Below, in pieces: positions 28,832-38,544 of a DNA stretch of 64,000 nt (the stretch's first letter is position 1; every line of letters starts with the position of its first letter). Under the pieces are notes generated by a model. It was given only the letters and a program-made list of their open reading frames with translations. It had not been told where the DNA came from and did no database searches. Position numbers and translations under genes: made by a program. The stretch is from G963665495 sp963667575 (GTDB taxonomy: Bacteria > Desulfobacterota > Desulfovibrionia > Desulfovibrionales > Desulfovibrionaceae). The DNA lies in the NCBI GenBank assembly GCA_963667575.2, contig CAXXHY010000010.1:62001-126000 (forward strand), in the 5' to 3' direction.

Positions 28832-30265
28832 TCAGTTCAAAGGGATAGTCCGGAAAATATTTTGTTTGCGACGTTTGAGCAGAAGCATGACAACGCCTTT
28901 TTTCTTGCCGTCGCTTTCCAGCACCTTGTCGAAGTCCTGAACAGTGTTCACAGTGTGCTGATTGACTTCCAGGATGACGTCACCCGGCTGTACATCAGCT
29001 TCTTCGGCCTTGGAATTCTCCTCGACTTCTGTGATAAGCAGTCCGCGCACTTTTTCAAGGCCCAGAGCTTCTGCTTCGTCCTTGGCCACGGGCCGGATGG
29101 ACATGCCGATGCTGTCTTCGCGGATTTCCTTGGTTTCCTGCTTCTGCTCGGTCTTTTCATCAAGGGCGTCGAGATCCCGCTCGCCAAGGGTAACCTTGAA
29201 GCTGAGTTTTTTGCCCTTGCGCCAGACGGTGATTTCAGTGGGATTTCCGGGGTCTATGGCGGCGATTTTGTGCAGCAGTTCGTTGGAATCCTCGACAGCT
29301 TCGTCGTTGATGGCAATGATCACGTCGCCGGTCTCGATGCCGGCCTTTTGTGCGGGTTGCCCGTCCAGTACGGATGCCACCAGCGCGCCTTCGGGCTTTT
29401 TTAGCCCAAGAACCTTGGCTGAGCCCTGATCCAGATCCTGGATGGAGACTCCCAGCCATCCGCGCTGCACCTTTTTGTTTGCGCGAAGTTCGGCGATGAC
29501 TTTTTTGACCATGTTGCTGGGAATGGCGAAACCGATCCCCTGACCACTGGCAACAATGGCCGTGTTGACGCCGACGACTTCGCCGTCCAGATTGAGCAGT
29601 GGGCCCCCGCTATTGCCGGGATTGATGGAAGCGTCCGTCTGGATATAATCGTCAAAGGCACCTGAGCCGAGAATTCTGCCTTTTGCACTGACAATGCCCG
29701 CTGTGACCGTTGAGGACAGACCAAAGGGATTACCGATGGCCATGACCCACTGGCCGACCCGAAGATCATCGGAATCGCCGAACTCCAGGACAGGCAGCTT
29801 TTTTTTGACGGAAATTTTCAACAAGGCGAGATCGGTCTCCTTGTCGCGGCCCACGACTTTGGCATCAACCGACTGGTAATCCTTTTCCTTGCCTTTGAGG
29901 TTGACCTTCACCTCTTCGGCATCGGAGACAACATGATAATTGGTGACGATGTACCCATCAGAGGAAATGATGAAGCCGGAGCCCAGGGAACTTTCTTTGT
30001 GTGGTTTTTGGGGGGACTGAAAGAATTTTTGAAATTTATCGAAAAAATCGTCGAAGGGAGCATCCTGATCGCGGAATTTGAACAGTTCTTCAAGACCGTC
30101 CGTATCTTCAACCATTTTGACCGTACTGATGTTCACAACTGCAGGGCTGCATTCCTCGGCGAGATCAATGAGGTCTGGCAGATCGGTGGCAGAGGTGCAG
30201 GAAGCTATACATAAAAAACTGCACAGCAGCAGGGGCAACAGGGCATAAGGATACAAACGATTCAT
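28832..30265 (-). CDS. degP: Do-family periplasmic serine protease
   Basis: A 477-residue DegP/HtrA protease and chaperone. The signal peptide ends near LCIASCTS, which also fits a lipobox. The catalytic triad is His in VTNYHVVSDA, Asp in ETDLALLKI and Ser in NPGNSGGPLLN. Two PDZ domains follow, with the second beginning near VRGLLITEV. It degrades misfolded envelope proteins. Start 30265 has GGAG six bases upstream; an earlier in-frame start does not. Confidence 0.93.
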   Translation of the reverse strand: MNRLYPYALLPLLLCSFLCIASCTSATDLPDLIDLAEECSPAVVNISTVKMVEDTDGLEELFKFRDQDAPFDDFFDKFQKFFQSPQKPHKESSLGSGFIISSDGYIVTNYHVVSDAEEVKVNLKGKEKDYQSVDAKVVGRDKETDLALLKISVKKKLPVLEFGDSDDLRVGQWVMAIGNPFGLSSTVTAGIVSAKGRILGSGAFDDYIQTDASINPGNSGGPLLNLDGEVVGVNTAIVASGQGIGFAIPSNMVKKVIAELRANKKVQRGWLGVSIQDLDQGSAKVLGLKKPEGALVASVLDGQPAQKAGIETGDVIIAINDEAVEDSNELLHKIAAIDPGNPTEITVWRKGKKLSFKVTLGERDLDALDEKTEQKQETKEIREDSIGMSIRPVAKDEAEALGLEKVRGLLITEVEENSKAEEADVQPGDVILEVNQHTVNTVQDFDKVLESDGKKKGVVMLLLKRRKQNIFRTIPLN

Positions 30266-30438
30266 GTAATGCTCCAGAACGGGTGTCAATTTACCGGGCG
30301 CACCCGTTGAGGCTCATGGGCGCCACAGTTCTAAAACTACTTTAATATACGTCTCCCTCCTTGTTTGTAAACTCCCATTTTGTCAAAAAGATTGGATCCC
30401 AGGCGTCTGTTGCTGCGCCGAGTGCTCGCGACTGCCCG

Positions 30439-30747
30439 CTAATCGAGCAGTCCAACAAGCTTGAAAACCCTTTCCGGATCCAGCCCCTGATGTACCTGCT
30501 CGAGGTCCTGGGCCGAAGCGTTTTGCACCTGTCCCAGGAATTGCAATGCCGTATCGCTGTCTATGGCGTCCGCTTCGGAGTATTCGTTCTGGTAGCGCTG
30601 CAGGGCCTGGCTGCCGATGGCGATGATATCCTCAGTACTTTTAACCTGCTGCGAGTCAGAGTTGCTGTTTTCAGTGCTTTCGTTTTTCTGCTCGAGAGCC
30701 AGGCTCATCTTGTCCAGCGTGGCGCGAATGGAATCTATGGTGTTCAT
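30439..30747 (-). CDS. small hypothetical cytoplasmic protein
   Basis: A 102-residue acidic, helical protein with no signal peptide, Cys or membrane segment. AAGGAGATCGAC directly before the ATG makes it a convincing gene. Gln, Asn and Ser are common in 20-40. It lies 25 bases after another small unknown gene and is probably cotranscribed. Family not recognised. Confidence 0.65.
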   Translation of the reverse strand: MNTIDSIRATLDKMSLALEQKNESTENSNSDSQQVKSTEDIIAIGSQALQRYQNEYSEADAIDSDTALQFLGQVQNASAQDLEQVHQGLDPERVFKLVGLLD

Positions 30748-30772
30748 GTCGATCTCCTTGTCCGGGAGTTGG

Positions 30773-31126
30773 CTAGTTCAGGTATTTGGACTCAGCCGGA
30801 AGCTTCTGCAAAAAGGCTTCGTATTCGCGGGATGCGGACTCTTCAACCAGGATCTGACAGCGGACACCGCATTTGCTCAACTTGAGCATCAGCTGGTCGT
30901 ATTCTCTCTTTTGCTGGTCATTGAGCATGCTGGTAAGATTGTTTTTGTTCAGAATGCTGAGCAATTCGCGGGTAACACCGGCCAGTTCGTGGTATTCGTT
31001 GAAAAGCTTCTGCTCCATGCCTTTGGTCTTGATTTCGTTCAAAACGTTCTGGCGCAGTTCTCTTTTCATTTTTTTAAGGAGTTTGAGAGATTTGCTCTTG
31101 GAGTCGGAATGGATAGCCTGTTTCAT
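30773..31126 (-). CDS. small hypothetical helical protein
   Basis: A 117-residue basic, mainly helical protein (LKLLKKMKRELRQNV near the start). CGGAGGCACCCC before the ATG at 31126 decides the start over one 14 codons earlier. The length and heptad-like pattern resemble small secretion or flagellar chaperones, but there is no motif to prove it. It forms a two-gene unit with the 102-residue protein. Confidence 0.65.
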   Translation of the reverse strand: MKQAIHSDSKSKSLKLLKKMKRELRQNVLNEIKTKGMEQKLFNEYHELAGVTRELLSILNKNNLTSMLNDQQKREYDQLMLKLSKCGVRCQILVEESASREYEAFLQKLPAESKYLN

Positions 31127-31290
31127 GGGGTGCCTCCGCGTATTGTTTTGTTGAGCAGGTATGCTCATGTCGTGTCATGCGAAGGCTAAGCGAGGAACGT
31201 GCCAAGAGGTATTTATGTATTGAAAACAGCGGATTAGTTTGTTTGTCAGGATGCCGGTAGGTGAAAAGTCAAATTTTTGTCTAGATTCGG

Positions 31291-31320
31291 AATAAAAAAA
31301 GGCGCATTGGGCAATGCGCC
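31291..31320 (-). terminator. Rho-independent terminator of the 27-residue gene
   Basis: GGCGCATT (31301-31308), loop GGGC, AATGCGCC (31313-31320), a perfect 8-bp stem. On the minus strand TTTTTTTATT follows directly. It lies 44 bases past the stop codon of the tiny gene at 31365-31448. Confidence 0.85.
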
Positions 31321-31364
31321 GTCAAAAAAATTGCGAACCGGATTAAAAAAGCCGGTTCAAACAG

Positions 31365-31448
31365 TCAGCATTTATCGGCGAACTGTTTGATGTGCCGCAA
31401 TCCCCAGAGGATGGCGAAAAGACCAAGAAAAACCCAAAAAAAGCTCAT
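31365..31448 (-). CDS. 27-residue single-span membrane peptide
   Basis: Reads MSFFWVFLGLFAILWGLRHI then a short polar tail ending DKC. The ATG at 31448 has GGGAG seven bases upstream. The first 18 residues are almost wholly hydrophobic with three aromatic and two Trp residues, and the tail is charged: a typical small membrane peptide. It has its own strong terminator 44 bases downstream, so a short dedicated transcript is likely. Function unknown. Confidence 0.6.
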   Translation of the reverse strand: MSFFWVFLGLFAILWGLRHIKQFADKC

Positions 31449-31679
31449 GGCGATCTCCCTGTGAAAAACGTGTAATAACAGTTGAATGCAACCTAGCTAA
31501 AAAATCCTTACCTGGCAAGAGGTCTGTAAACATAAGTATGTGAGCGAAAAATGCGCAAAAGCTCGCTTTCGCGGCATTGGTCGCTCGTTCTGTCAGAGAA
31601 TTGTTTTTTTTACAAAGCCCTCAAAATTGGTACAGTCCGAATCGCTTAGTACTTGTCCGTGCAGAATTACGACTGAAAT

Positions 31680-33368
31680 TCAGGAGGTTGAGCCTCCGCT
31701 TTCCTCGTCGCGCAGCTGACGCTTCAAAATTTTTCCCACCAGACTTTTTGGCAGAGATTCCCGAAATTCCACTTGTTTGGGGACCTTGTATCCGGCGAGT
31801 TTCTGCCTGCAGAAGGCTATGACCTCGGATTTGCTCAAAGAGGCGCCTGCTTCGGGGACTATGAAGCATTTGATGGCTTCGCCCCGCGAAGAATGGGGAA
31901 CGCCGATGATCACTGCTTCCTTGATGCCCGGATGATGCAGGAGCACTTCTTCAATCTCCCGAGGATAGACGTTGAAGCCCGCAGCGATGATCAGGTCCTT
32001 TTTCCGGTCAATGATTGAAAAATACCCCTGTTCATCCATGGTTGCGATATCACCGGTGTGCAACCAGCCGTTTTGAAGGACTTCGGCGGTTTCATCAGGG
32101 CGTTTCCAGTATCCCAGCATGACCTGGGGGCCCTTGATCAGAAGCTCTCCGGGAGAGTTGGGGGGCAGATTTTGGCCTGTTTCAAGGTCCACGATACGAA
32201 CATCCGTGTCCGGGAAGGGCAGGCCGATGCTGCCGATTTTATGCTCTCCCATGAGCGGGTTGAAATGGGTCACCGGAGAGGCTTCCGTCAATCCGTAGCC
32301 TTCGATGATTTCCCCCCTGGTCAAAGTGTTGAAACGCTTAATTCCCTCCAGCGGCATTGGTGCGGAGCCGGAAATACAATAATTGATGGAGGACAGGTCG
32401 TATTTGCCGATATCCTTCTGCTGCATGAGCGCCAGATAAATGGCTGGCGTTCCGGGAAAAATGGTTGGTTGGAGCTTGTCCGTAATGTCCAGGATGTCTT
32501 TGGGCAGAAACCGCGGAAAGGGGAGCAGGGTGGCTGCGAAAGAAGTTGGAAAGCAGAGGCAGACCATCAGGCCGTAGACATGGAAATAGGGCAGCAGGCC
32601 CAGCAGTACCTCATGGTTGGTCAACTTTCCGACGCTGTGCAGCATGCAGCGGCATTGCTGGACATTGGCGGCCAGGTTGAAGTGGGTGAGAACCACTCCC
32701 TTGGCCTTGCCGGTCGTGCCCCCGGTGTATTGAATCAGAGCCGGTGCGGACCTGGGGTTCTCAAGAGGCTGGGAAAGGCGTTGCTTGCCGCGAAGCAGTG
32801 TTTGCCAGGGAAAAACCGTTGCGTTGTCGAATTGCGGCAATTCCTGACGCTTTCCTCTGGCTGCCCGAAGACGGAAGAGCTGCTTGAGTGGAAAACGCAG
32901 ACCATCGGCGACACTGGTGAAAAAAAATGTTTCGATGCCCAGCCTGGACCGGAGGCTGCTGAGTTTGGGCCAGAGGATATCCAGTGCGATCATTACCTTG
33001 GCCCCGGAATCATTGATATGGTGCAGCAGTTCCGTTTCCATGTACAAAGGGTTGGTCATGACCACTACGCCGCCTGCCTTGAGTACGCCCCAAAAAGCGA
33101 TGATGGTCTGCGGCAGATTGGGCAGCATGATGGAAACGCGGTCGCCGGGTTGTACGCCGTGTTTTTTGAGGTTGGCAGCGAATATTTCCGCAAGCTGTTG
33201 CAGTTTTTGATAACTCAGCTTGTAGTTGCGAAAAATCAAAGCATCGCGTTTCGGGTGAGCTGCTGCGGAACGATCCAGGTATTCGTAGAGGGCAAGTTCT
33301 TCATATTCAATACTGTGAGGAACTTGTGCATCATAACTGTCGTACCAGGGGCGTTCGTGTTCTTTCAT
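31680..33368 (-). CDS. fadD: long-chain fatty acid-CoA ligase
   Basis: A 562-residue ANL-family ligase. The AMP-binding motif is YTGGTTGKAKGVVLTH, the A5 segment is EGYGLTEASPVTHFNP, the hinge region is LHTGDIATMDEQGYF then DRKKDLIIAAG, and the C-terminal Lys is in LVGKILKRQLRDEE. It activates fatty acids to acyl-CoA through an acyl-adenylate. The start at 33368 (MKEHERPWYD) is preferred from family starts; 33395 is possible and neither has a good ribosome site. Confidence 0.9.
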   Translation of the reverse strand: MKEHERPWYDSYDAQVPHSIEYEELALYEYLDRSAAAHPKRDALIFRNYKLSYQKLQQLAEIFAANLKKHGVQPGDRVSIMLPNLPQTIIAFWGVLKAGGVVVMTNPLYMETELLHHINDSGAKVMIALDILWPKLSSLRSRLGIETFFFTSVADGLRFPLKQLFRLRAARGKRQELPQFDNATVFPWQTLLRGKQRLSQPLENPRSAPALIQYTGGTTGKAKGVVLTHFNLAANVQQCRCMLHSVGKLTNHEVLLGLLPYFHVYGLMVCLCFPTSFAATLLPFPRFLPKDILDITDKLQPTIFPGTPAIYLALMQQKDIGKYDLSSINYCISGSAPMPLEGIKRFNTLTRGEIIEGYGLTEASPVTHFNPLMGEHKIGSIGLPFPDTDVRIVDLETGQNLPPNSPGELLIKGPQVMLGYWKRPDETAEVLQNGWLHTGDIATMDEQGYFSIIDRKKDLIIAAGFNVYPREIEEVLLHHPGIKEAVIIGVPHSSRGEAIKCFIVPEAGASLSKSEVIAFCRQKLAGYKVPKQVEFRESLPKSLVGKILKRQLRDEESGGSTS

Positions 33369-33624
33369 GGTAGTCTTTGTAAAAGCACTTTGCATTTTGT
33401 GAATGTTACTTATGAGCCGTGTTGGATATTATAACGTACGTAGGAATAAATTGGGTGCAATTAACGAAAAAAATCAGAATTATTTTCTGTTGCACTCATA
33501 TTTTTATGGGATAATCAGCAGAGATTCATGCTGATTGCCACATTACGAAGCAATCAGAAAAATCCTTCATAAAAACAGTATAATCAGTACTATTGCAAAA
33601 TTATTCGGCATCCACTACAACAAA

Positions 33625-34635
33625 ATGGTTATGAAGATCAAGGTCATTTTACTCATCGCGGTAGTTTGGGTGGGGGTCTGCTTCTGGGAAGCTCCCGTCC
33701 AATCCGGGGCGGATCTTCCTCCTCTGGACCATGTGAGTATTCCCAAGGCGCTTGATTATGCGCAGCCGAAAAGCTGGCTGGCCTTGCCGGCAAATCCCAA
33801 CCGTTTCGATGTTGATGTCTTCTGGGTCTATCCTACGGTAATCACAGACAGGACTGACTGGATTGTGACTCCTTCCTCCCCCTCGCATCGCCAGGGAGCG
33901 CATCTGACCCTTGTTTCCCAGGCAAGCGTTTTTGATCGTCAAACAAATATTTACTCACCATTATATCGTCAGATGAGCATTGACGGGCTTTCATTGCCGA
34001 CCCCCAAGCGCGACATGTTGCTTCAATACGGAGAAGACGATGTCTGGCGGGCATTTGAATATTACTTGGCTCACTATAACAAGGGCAAGCCTTTTATATT
34101 GGCAGGCCATAGCCAGGGATCCGATCTGCTGGTCAGACTGCTTTTGAAAAAGTGGGGAAAAAAGGGTGCAGACCAGCGTATGGTTGCGGCCTATCTGATT
34201 GGATGGTCCATTACACGGCAGGAATTGCAGGAGCATCCCGGGCTAAAGATGTGCAATTCGGCGTCGCAAACCGGCTGCCTTGTCAGCTACAACTGCGTAG
34301 CGGCCGGCCGGCAAAACGTTGCTCCCACCATTCTTCCCGGTGCTGTGGTGGTCAATCCGCTTTCCTGGACCATCGACGACGAACTGGTTTCTGCCGAGCG
34401 AAATCTTGGCGCCGTGTTCGTCTCAAGCGACGGCAGCAAGACGGTTCGTCCGCATTTCACTTCTGCCATGGCCGTGGATGGCGGGCTGGTTGTTGTCCCT
34501 GCAGATCCCGCATTGCTGGCCACGCCTACAAAAGCCTTTCCAAAAGGTGTCTATCACATGTTCGATTACGCCCTGTTCTACGAAAATATCAAGGAAAACG
34601 CCTCGGTTAGAATTAACGCTTTTAAACAAAAATAA
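33625..34635 (+). CDS. DUF3089 alpha/beta-hydrolase-like exported protein
   Basis: A 336-residue protein. A short hydrophobic N-terminus (MKIKVILLIAVVWVGVCF) would export or anchor it. FWVYPTV and the nucleophile elbow AGHSQGSDLLVRLL match DUF3089, a lipase-like alpha/beta-hydrolase group without an assigned substrate. Start 33625 or 33631; neither has a clear ribosome site. It is divergent from fadD, which might hint at lipid ester hydrolysis, but that is only context. Confidence 0.75.
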   Translation: MVMKIKVILLIAVVWVGVCFWEAPVQSGADLPPLDHVSIPKALDYAQPKSWLALPANPNRFDVDVFWVYPTVITDRTDWIVTPSSPSHRQGAHLTLVSQASVFDRQTNIYSPLYRQMSIDGLSLPTPKRDMLLQYGEDDVWRAFEYYLAHYNKGKPFILAGHSQGSDLLVRLLLKKWGKKGADQRMVAAYLIGWSITRQELQEHPGLKMCNSASQTGCLVSYNCVAAGRQNVAPTILPGAVVVNPLSWTIDDELVSAERNLGAVFVSSDGSKTVRPHFTSAMAVDGGLVVVPADPALLATPTKAFPKGVYHMFDYALFYENIKENASVRINAFKQK

Positions 34636-34766
34636 CTTCCTGTCTCCCTTTCTTTTTGTTTCAGGATCCAACCCCGGAGATGTGTCCGGACCGCTGCTTT
34701 GGGCAGCGAGGAGTTTTTTTACCCAGGATAATTTATGACATTTCACTAATATTTCTAGGAGGTCCT

Positions 34767-35747
34767 GTGAGCGATTATAAAATGGTCAGCGCATTCATGG
34801 AAAAGCATTTCAAGCATTTCAATGCGCGTGAGACCCTTGATGCAGCAAAAGGCTGGAAAAATCTGCTGGACAATGGCGGCCAGATGTTTTTGTCCATGGC
34901 CGGGGCCATGAGCACTTGCGAATTGGGAATTTCTCTGGCTGCAATGATTCGTGAAGACAAAGTGCATGCCGTTAGCTGTACCGCTGCCAATCTAGAAGAA
35001 GATATTTTCAATCTTTTCAATAATAAAGACTATAAGCTGGTTCCTCATTACCGGGATTTGACTCCGCAGCAGGAGCTTGATCTGCGTGAGTCCGGGTACA
35101 ATCGCGTTACGGACACATGCATCCCCGAAACCGTCATGAGCAAGATCGAAAAAGAATTGATCAAGCTATGGGTCCGGGCTGCAGAAGCAGGAGAGTCCAG
35201 ATATCCGTATGAGTATTTTTATAATCTGCTGGATTTGCCCGGAATAGAGGAACATTTCCAGATTCCCCGCGAGCATTCCTGGGTTGCGGCGGCCAAAGAC
35301 AAGAATCTCCCCATATTCAGCCCCGGATACGAGGATTCCTCTCTGGGCAACAAATTCACGGCGCTGGTCATGGAAGGCAAGCTCCCCAACCATCACGCCC
35401 TGAGAACAGGAACGGAACAGATGCAGGCTCTGGCGGAATGGTATCTAGGCCGTACGGAGCAGGATGTTCCCATGGGGTTTTTTCAGATCGGCGGCGGCAT
35501 TGCGGCGGATTTCGCCATCTGCGTTGTCCCCTTGCTCATTCAGGATCTGAATATTCCGGAAACTCCCCTGTGGCAGTATTTCGCACAGATAGGAGATTCA
35601 ACCACTTCCTACGGATCGTATTCCGGAGCAGTTCCCAATGAAAAGATTACCTGGTACAAGCTGGCGCCGCATACGCCAAGCTATATGATCAACTCGGACG
35701 CCTCCATCGTGGCTCCACTGATTTTCGCGTACGTGCTTGGAAGCTAG
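34767..35747 (+). CDS. deoxyhypusine synthase-family protein
   Basis: A 326-residue protein beginning at GTG 34767 behind a near-perfect AGGAGGTCCT. The NAD-binding pattern FLSMAGAMSTCELG, CTAANLEEDIFNL, the NGxxP-like GYNRVTDTCIPE and the C-terminal NSDASIVAPLIFAY place it in the deoxyhypusine/homospermidine synthase family. Bacteria lack eIF5A, so a polyamine role such as homospermidine synthesis is more likely. By eye, the lysine that carries the aminobutyl group in human deoxyhypusine synthase (VKVYADAS) is not conserved: the aligned stretch reads YMINSDAS. Confidence 0.8.
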   Translation: MSDYKMVSAFMEKHFKHFNARETLDAAKGWKNLLDNGGQMFLSMAGAMSTCELGISLAAMIREDKVHAVSCTAANLEEDIFNLFNNKDYKLVPHYRDLTPQQELDLRESGYNRVTDTCIPETVMSKIEKELIKLWVRAAEAGESRYPYEYFYNLLDLPGIEEHFQIPREHSWVAAAKDKNLPIFSPGYEDSSLGNKFTALVMEGKLPNHHALRTGTEQMQALAEWYLGRTEQDVPMGFFQIGGGIAADFAICVVPLLIQDLNIPETPLWQYFAQIGDSTTSYGSYSGAVPNEKITWYKLAPHTPSYMINSDASIVAPLIFAYVLGS

Positions 35748-35765
35748 CCGTCAGGCTTCCATTCC

Positions 35766-38453
35766 TCATTGGGGCATATCGAGTCTGTCGAGCATTTGCA
35801 GACGTAATCCGGACATGATTTTTTCAGCCTGGGTGCTTCCGCTGCCTTGTGCGGCGAGATCGGCTACGGTCACAGGCTTTTCAATGCTGATGCGGATTTT
35901 GGCCGGGCTGACCCAGGCCCGCCCCGGAGGAAGCGCCTGATAAGTTCCCCGGATGATTACCGGCACTACGGATGTCGGATGGCTGGCAAGTATGCGTCCG
36001 AGGCCGGGTTGAAATTCCAGCAGTTCACCGGAGCGCGAGCGCATGCCTTCGGGAAACCAGACCAGGTTGCGCCGGCGGAACAGTACTGCGGCTCCCAGTG
36101 CCATGCTGGCACCGGGTTTGCGTACGGCGTCAATGGGGATGGCCTGAGCCGTGCGGGAAATGTAGCTCAGGACGCGGTTTGCAAAGGCCGCTCCGGTCCA
36201 GGCCGCAAAGTTGGTCTTGCGGAGAAATTCGAACGGAAGGGCGGCCACCAGCACCACCGGGTCCAGATAACTCAGGTGGTTGGGGGTCAGAACCAGGTTT
36301 TCGTTGTCCTCCAGATATTCAAGTCCGCTGATCTCCAGGCGGAAGAACAGTCTGAGGATTCGGCCCGCAGTGGCGTGCAGCAGCCGGTAGGCAATCAGTC
36401 GGGCGCCGCGCGTAGGCTCCAGCCATTCTTTTGTTTCCGCATCCAGGTACGCTTCCGGATGTTCGATGGGGTCCGTATAACTGCTGGATCCTTTGCCCCC
36501 TTGCGAGCAGATGCGCAGCAGATCGCGTACGCTGACCACCGAGGCGATTTGTGCTTCACTCAGTTCGACGCCCGTGCTTTTGCTCAGTTCCAGTGTCAGG
36601 CGCAGCCATTCCAGAGAATCCACTCCCAGGTCACCGGCGAATTCGGCATCGGGAGTAAGCCGGCGTTTGGAAAACAAGCGTGCCATGAGATCCCATGCCG
36701 CGCCTGCGGCCGGGCTTTCCAGCAAACGGCGATCCGCAGTGTCCATTTCCTGCAGGGAGATGGGCCCCAGTTGCAACTCGGACTGTCCTCCAAGAGCATG
36801 CTGAAAATGATTGACAAGCGTATGACGCTGAATTTTCCCCAGGCGCGTACGTTCCAGCCGGTTTGAACTCACCGCGATGAGCGAAGGACGCTGATAGGAA
36901 GGAAGTGTTGCGGAAATTTCCTTGATAGCAAGCCGGACGGCTTCCTCTGGCTGTTTACCGCAATCGCGTACGGTTACAAAGTTGGGAACGGCGAGCACCG
37001 CGAGAGCGCCTTCATGATCCAGCACCCCGGTTTCCTTGAGCAGCGGATGGGAGTCCAGGGCCTGTTCCACCACTTCCGGCTGAATATTTTCGCCGTTTTT
37101 GGTGACAATAAGCGTTGAGGCGCGTCCGTTGAGCACCAGCCAGCCCTGCTCCAGTCGGGCCAGGTCCCCGGTACGGAACCAGCCGTCCTTGAAGGCCGCC
37201 GCACTCTGTTCGGGAAGATTGTAATAGCCTTGAAACACGCCCGGACCTTGTACCAGGAGCTCGCCGAACGGTTCCGCGTCCATAGCGTCGTTTTTTTTCT
37301 CAACGGTACTGGGTGGCGCAATGTGCAGGCGTACGCCTTCGAGAGGTTTGCCGACAGTATCCAGACGGCCGGATCCCGGAGGATTGACCGTGAGAATGGG
37401 GGAGGTTTCGGTCAGCCCGTATCCTATGGCGATTTTCCAGCCAAGAGCCTCCATGTCCCGGGCCAGCTGCGGGTCCAGGGGAGCACCGCCGGAGGCCATG
37501 ATCCGCAGGCTGGGGCCGATTTTTTTATGCAGGCCGCGCAACAGGGTTTTGCCTGCGTAGTAATTGAAGCGGCGGCGTATCAGGCCGCTGGCTGCAATAA
37601 GCAGGCGGATCAATGGCGCAGCCGGCCAGCCGAGTCCGTTGATCTGGCTGGTGACTCCGGCATAGAGGGCTTCATAAAGACGGGGGACTCCTATGACAAT
37701 GGTGGCTTTACCTTCCTTGATGGCTTTGACCAGCTCTTTCCCCATGAGCGCCTGTGGCAGAATCAGAGGCACTCCCAGGCTGAAAGGCGTGAAAATACCA
37801 ACTACAAAGGGGTAGACATGGTGCAGTGGCAGAGGAAGCAGAAGCCGGTCCGCTTTTTGGACCAGTCCTGTTTTGATGATGGCCCGCTGCTGGAAAACAA
37901 GGTTCGCGTGGGTCAGCGGAACTCCTTTGGGGAGTCCGGTGGTCCCTGACGTATAGAAAAGCGCAGCCCTGTCTTCGGGGCGTACTTCCTGGGGTGTGGG
38001 GCCGTCAGGTTGCAGCAGCGAACGCCAGGATGTTTTCCCATGGTCGTTGTCCGTCAAAAATACGGGGATGTCGCATTGTCCCAAAGAGTCGCAGACGGCC
38101 TGTTGCTGCGGTTCGTTGGCAAACAGCAGGCAAGGGGCCGCATCCCTGAGCGTATGGGCCAGAACATTGCCCGAGAATTGGGGATCCAGAGGCATTACGG
38201 CTGCTCCGGACAAGAGTATGCCCGCCACCAGTACGATGGTCTGCCAGCGGTTCTCCGCAAAAATGGCTACGCTGTCGCCCGGACCAATGCCCTTGCTAGC
38301 CAGTCCGCGAGCCAGATCCTGAGCCAGGGCGACAAACTGCGCGTATGTCAGCGAATGCGCCGTGTCGTCTTCAAACCAGAGCAGACATTGAAGCTGGTCC
38401 AGCTGGCTGAGCGAACGGACCAGCTCCTGCAAAGTCTCGAATTGGCGTTGCAT
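35766..38453 (-). CDS. acyl ligase-ACP-acyltransferase fusion (Aas-like)
   Basis: An 895-residue three-part enzyme. Residues about 1-540 are an ANL acyl ligase (YTSGTTGLPKG at 167-177, IGYGLTETSP, FRTGDLARLEQGWL). A carrier-protein domain follows with GVDSLEWLRLTLEL, whose Ser would carry phosphopantetheine. From about 690 there is an LPLAT acyltransferase with NHLSYLD (HX4D) and FPEGMRSRSGEL. It would activate a free fatty acid, load it on its own carrier and transfer it to a lysophospholipid or glycerol phosphate. Unlike E. coli Aas, the ligase comes first and the carrier is built in. AAGGAGCCC precedes the ATG. Confidence 0.88.
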   Translation of the reverse strand: MQRQFETLQELVRSLSQLDQLQCLLWFEDDTAHSLTYAQFVALAQDLARGLASKGIGPGDSVAIFAENRWQTIVLVAGILLSGAAVMPLDPQFSGNVLAHTLRDAAPCLLFANEPQQQAVCDSLGQCDIPVFLTDNDHGKTSWRSLLQPDGPTPQEVRPEDRAALFYTSGTTGLPKGVPLTHANLVFQQRAIIKTGLVQKADRLLLPLPLHHVYPFVVGIFTPFSLGVPLILPQALMGKELVKAIKEGKATIVIGVPRLYEALYAGVTSQINGLGWPAAPLIRLLIAASGLIRRRFNYYAGKTLLRGLHKKIGPSLRIMASGGAPLDPQLARDMEALGWKIAIGYGLTETSPILTVNPPGSGRLDTVGKPLEGVRLHIAPPSTVEKKNDAMDAEPFGELLVQGPGVFQGYYNLPEQSAAAFKDGWFRTGDLARLEQGWLVLNGRASTLIVTKNGENIQPEVVEQALDSHPLLKETGVLDHEGALAVLAVPNFVTVRDCGKQPEEAVRLAIKEISATLPSYQRPSLIAVSSNRLERTRLGKIQRHTLVNHFQHALGGQSELQLGPISLQEMDTADRRLLESPAAGAAWDLMARLFSKRRLTPDAEFAGDLGVDSLEWLRLTLELSKSTGVELSEAQIASVVSVRDLLRICSQGGKGSSSYTDPIEHPEAYLDAETKEWLEPTRGARLIAYRLLHATAGRILRLFFRLEISGLEYLEDNENLVLTPNHLSYLDPVVLVAALPFEFLRKTNFAAWTGAAFANRVLSYISRTAQAIPIDAVRKPGASMALGAAVLFRRRNLVWFPEGMRSRSGELLEFQPGLGRILASHPTSVVPVIIRGTYQALPPGRAWVSPAKIRISIEKPVTVADLAAQGSGSTQAEKIMSGLRLQMLDRLDMPQ

Positions 38454-38544
38454 GGGCTCCTTCCTGGGCTGGTTAAAAGCAGGCTTTTAGTGTTCAAACT
38501 TGTCGTCGAGCGCAAGAGGCATACGCAAGCTGCACGGACTGCTT

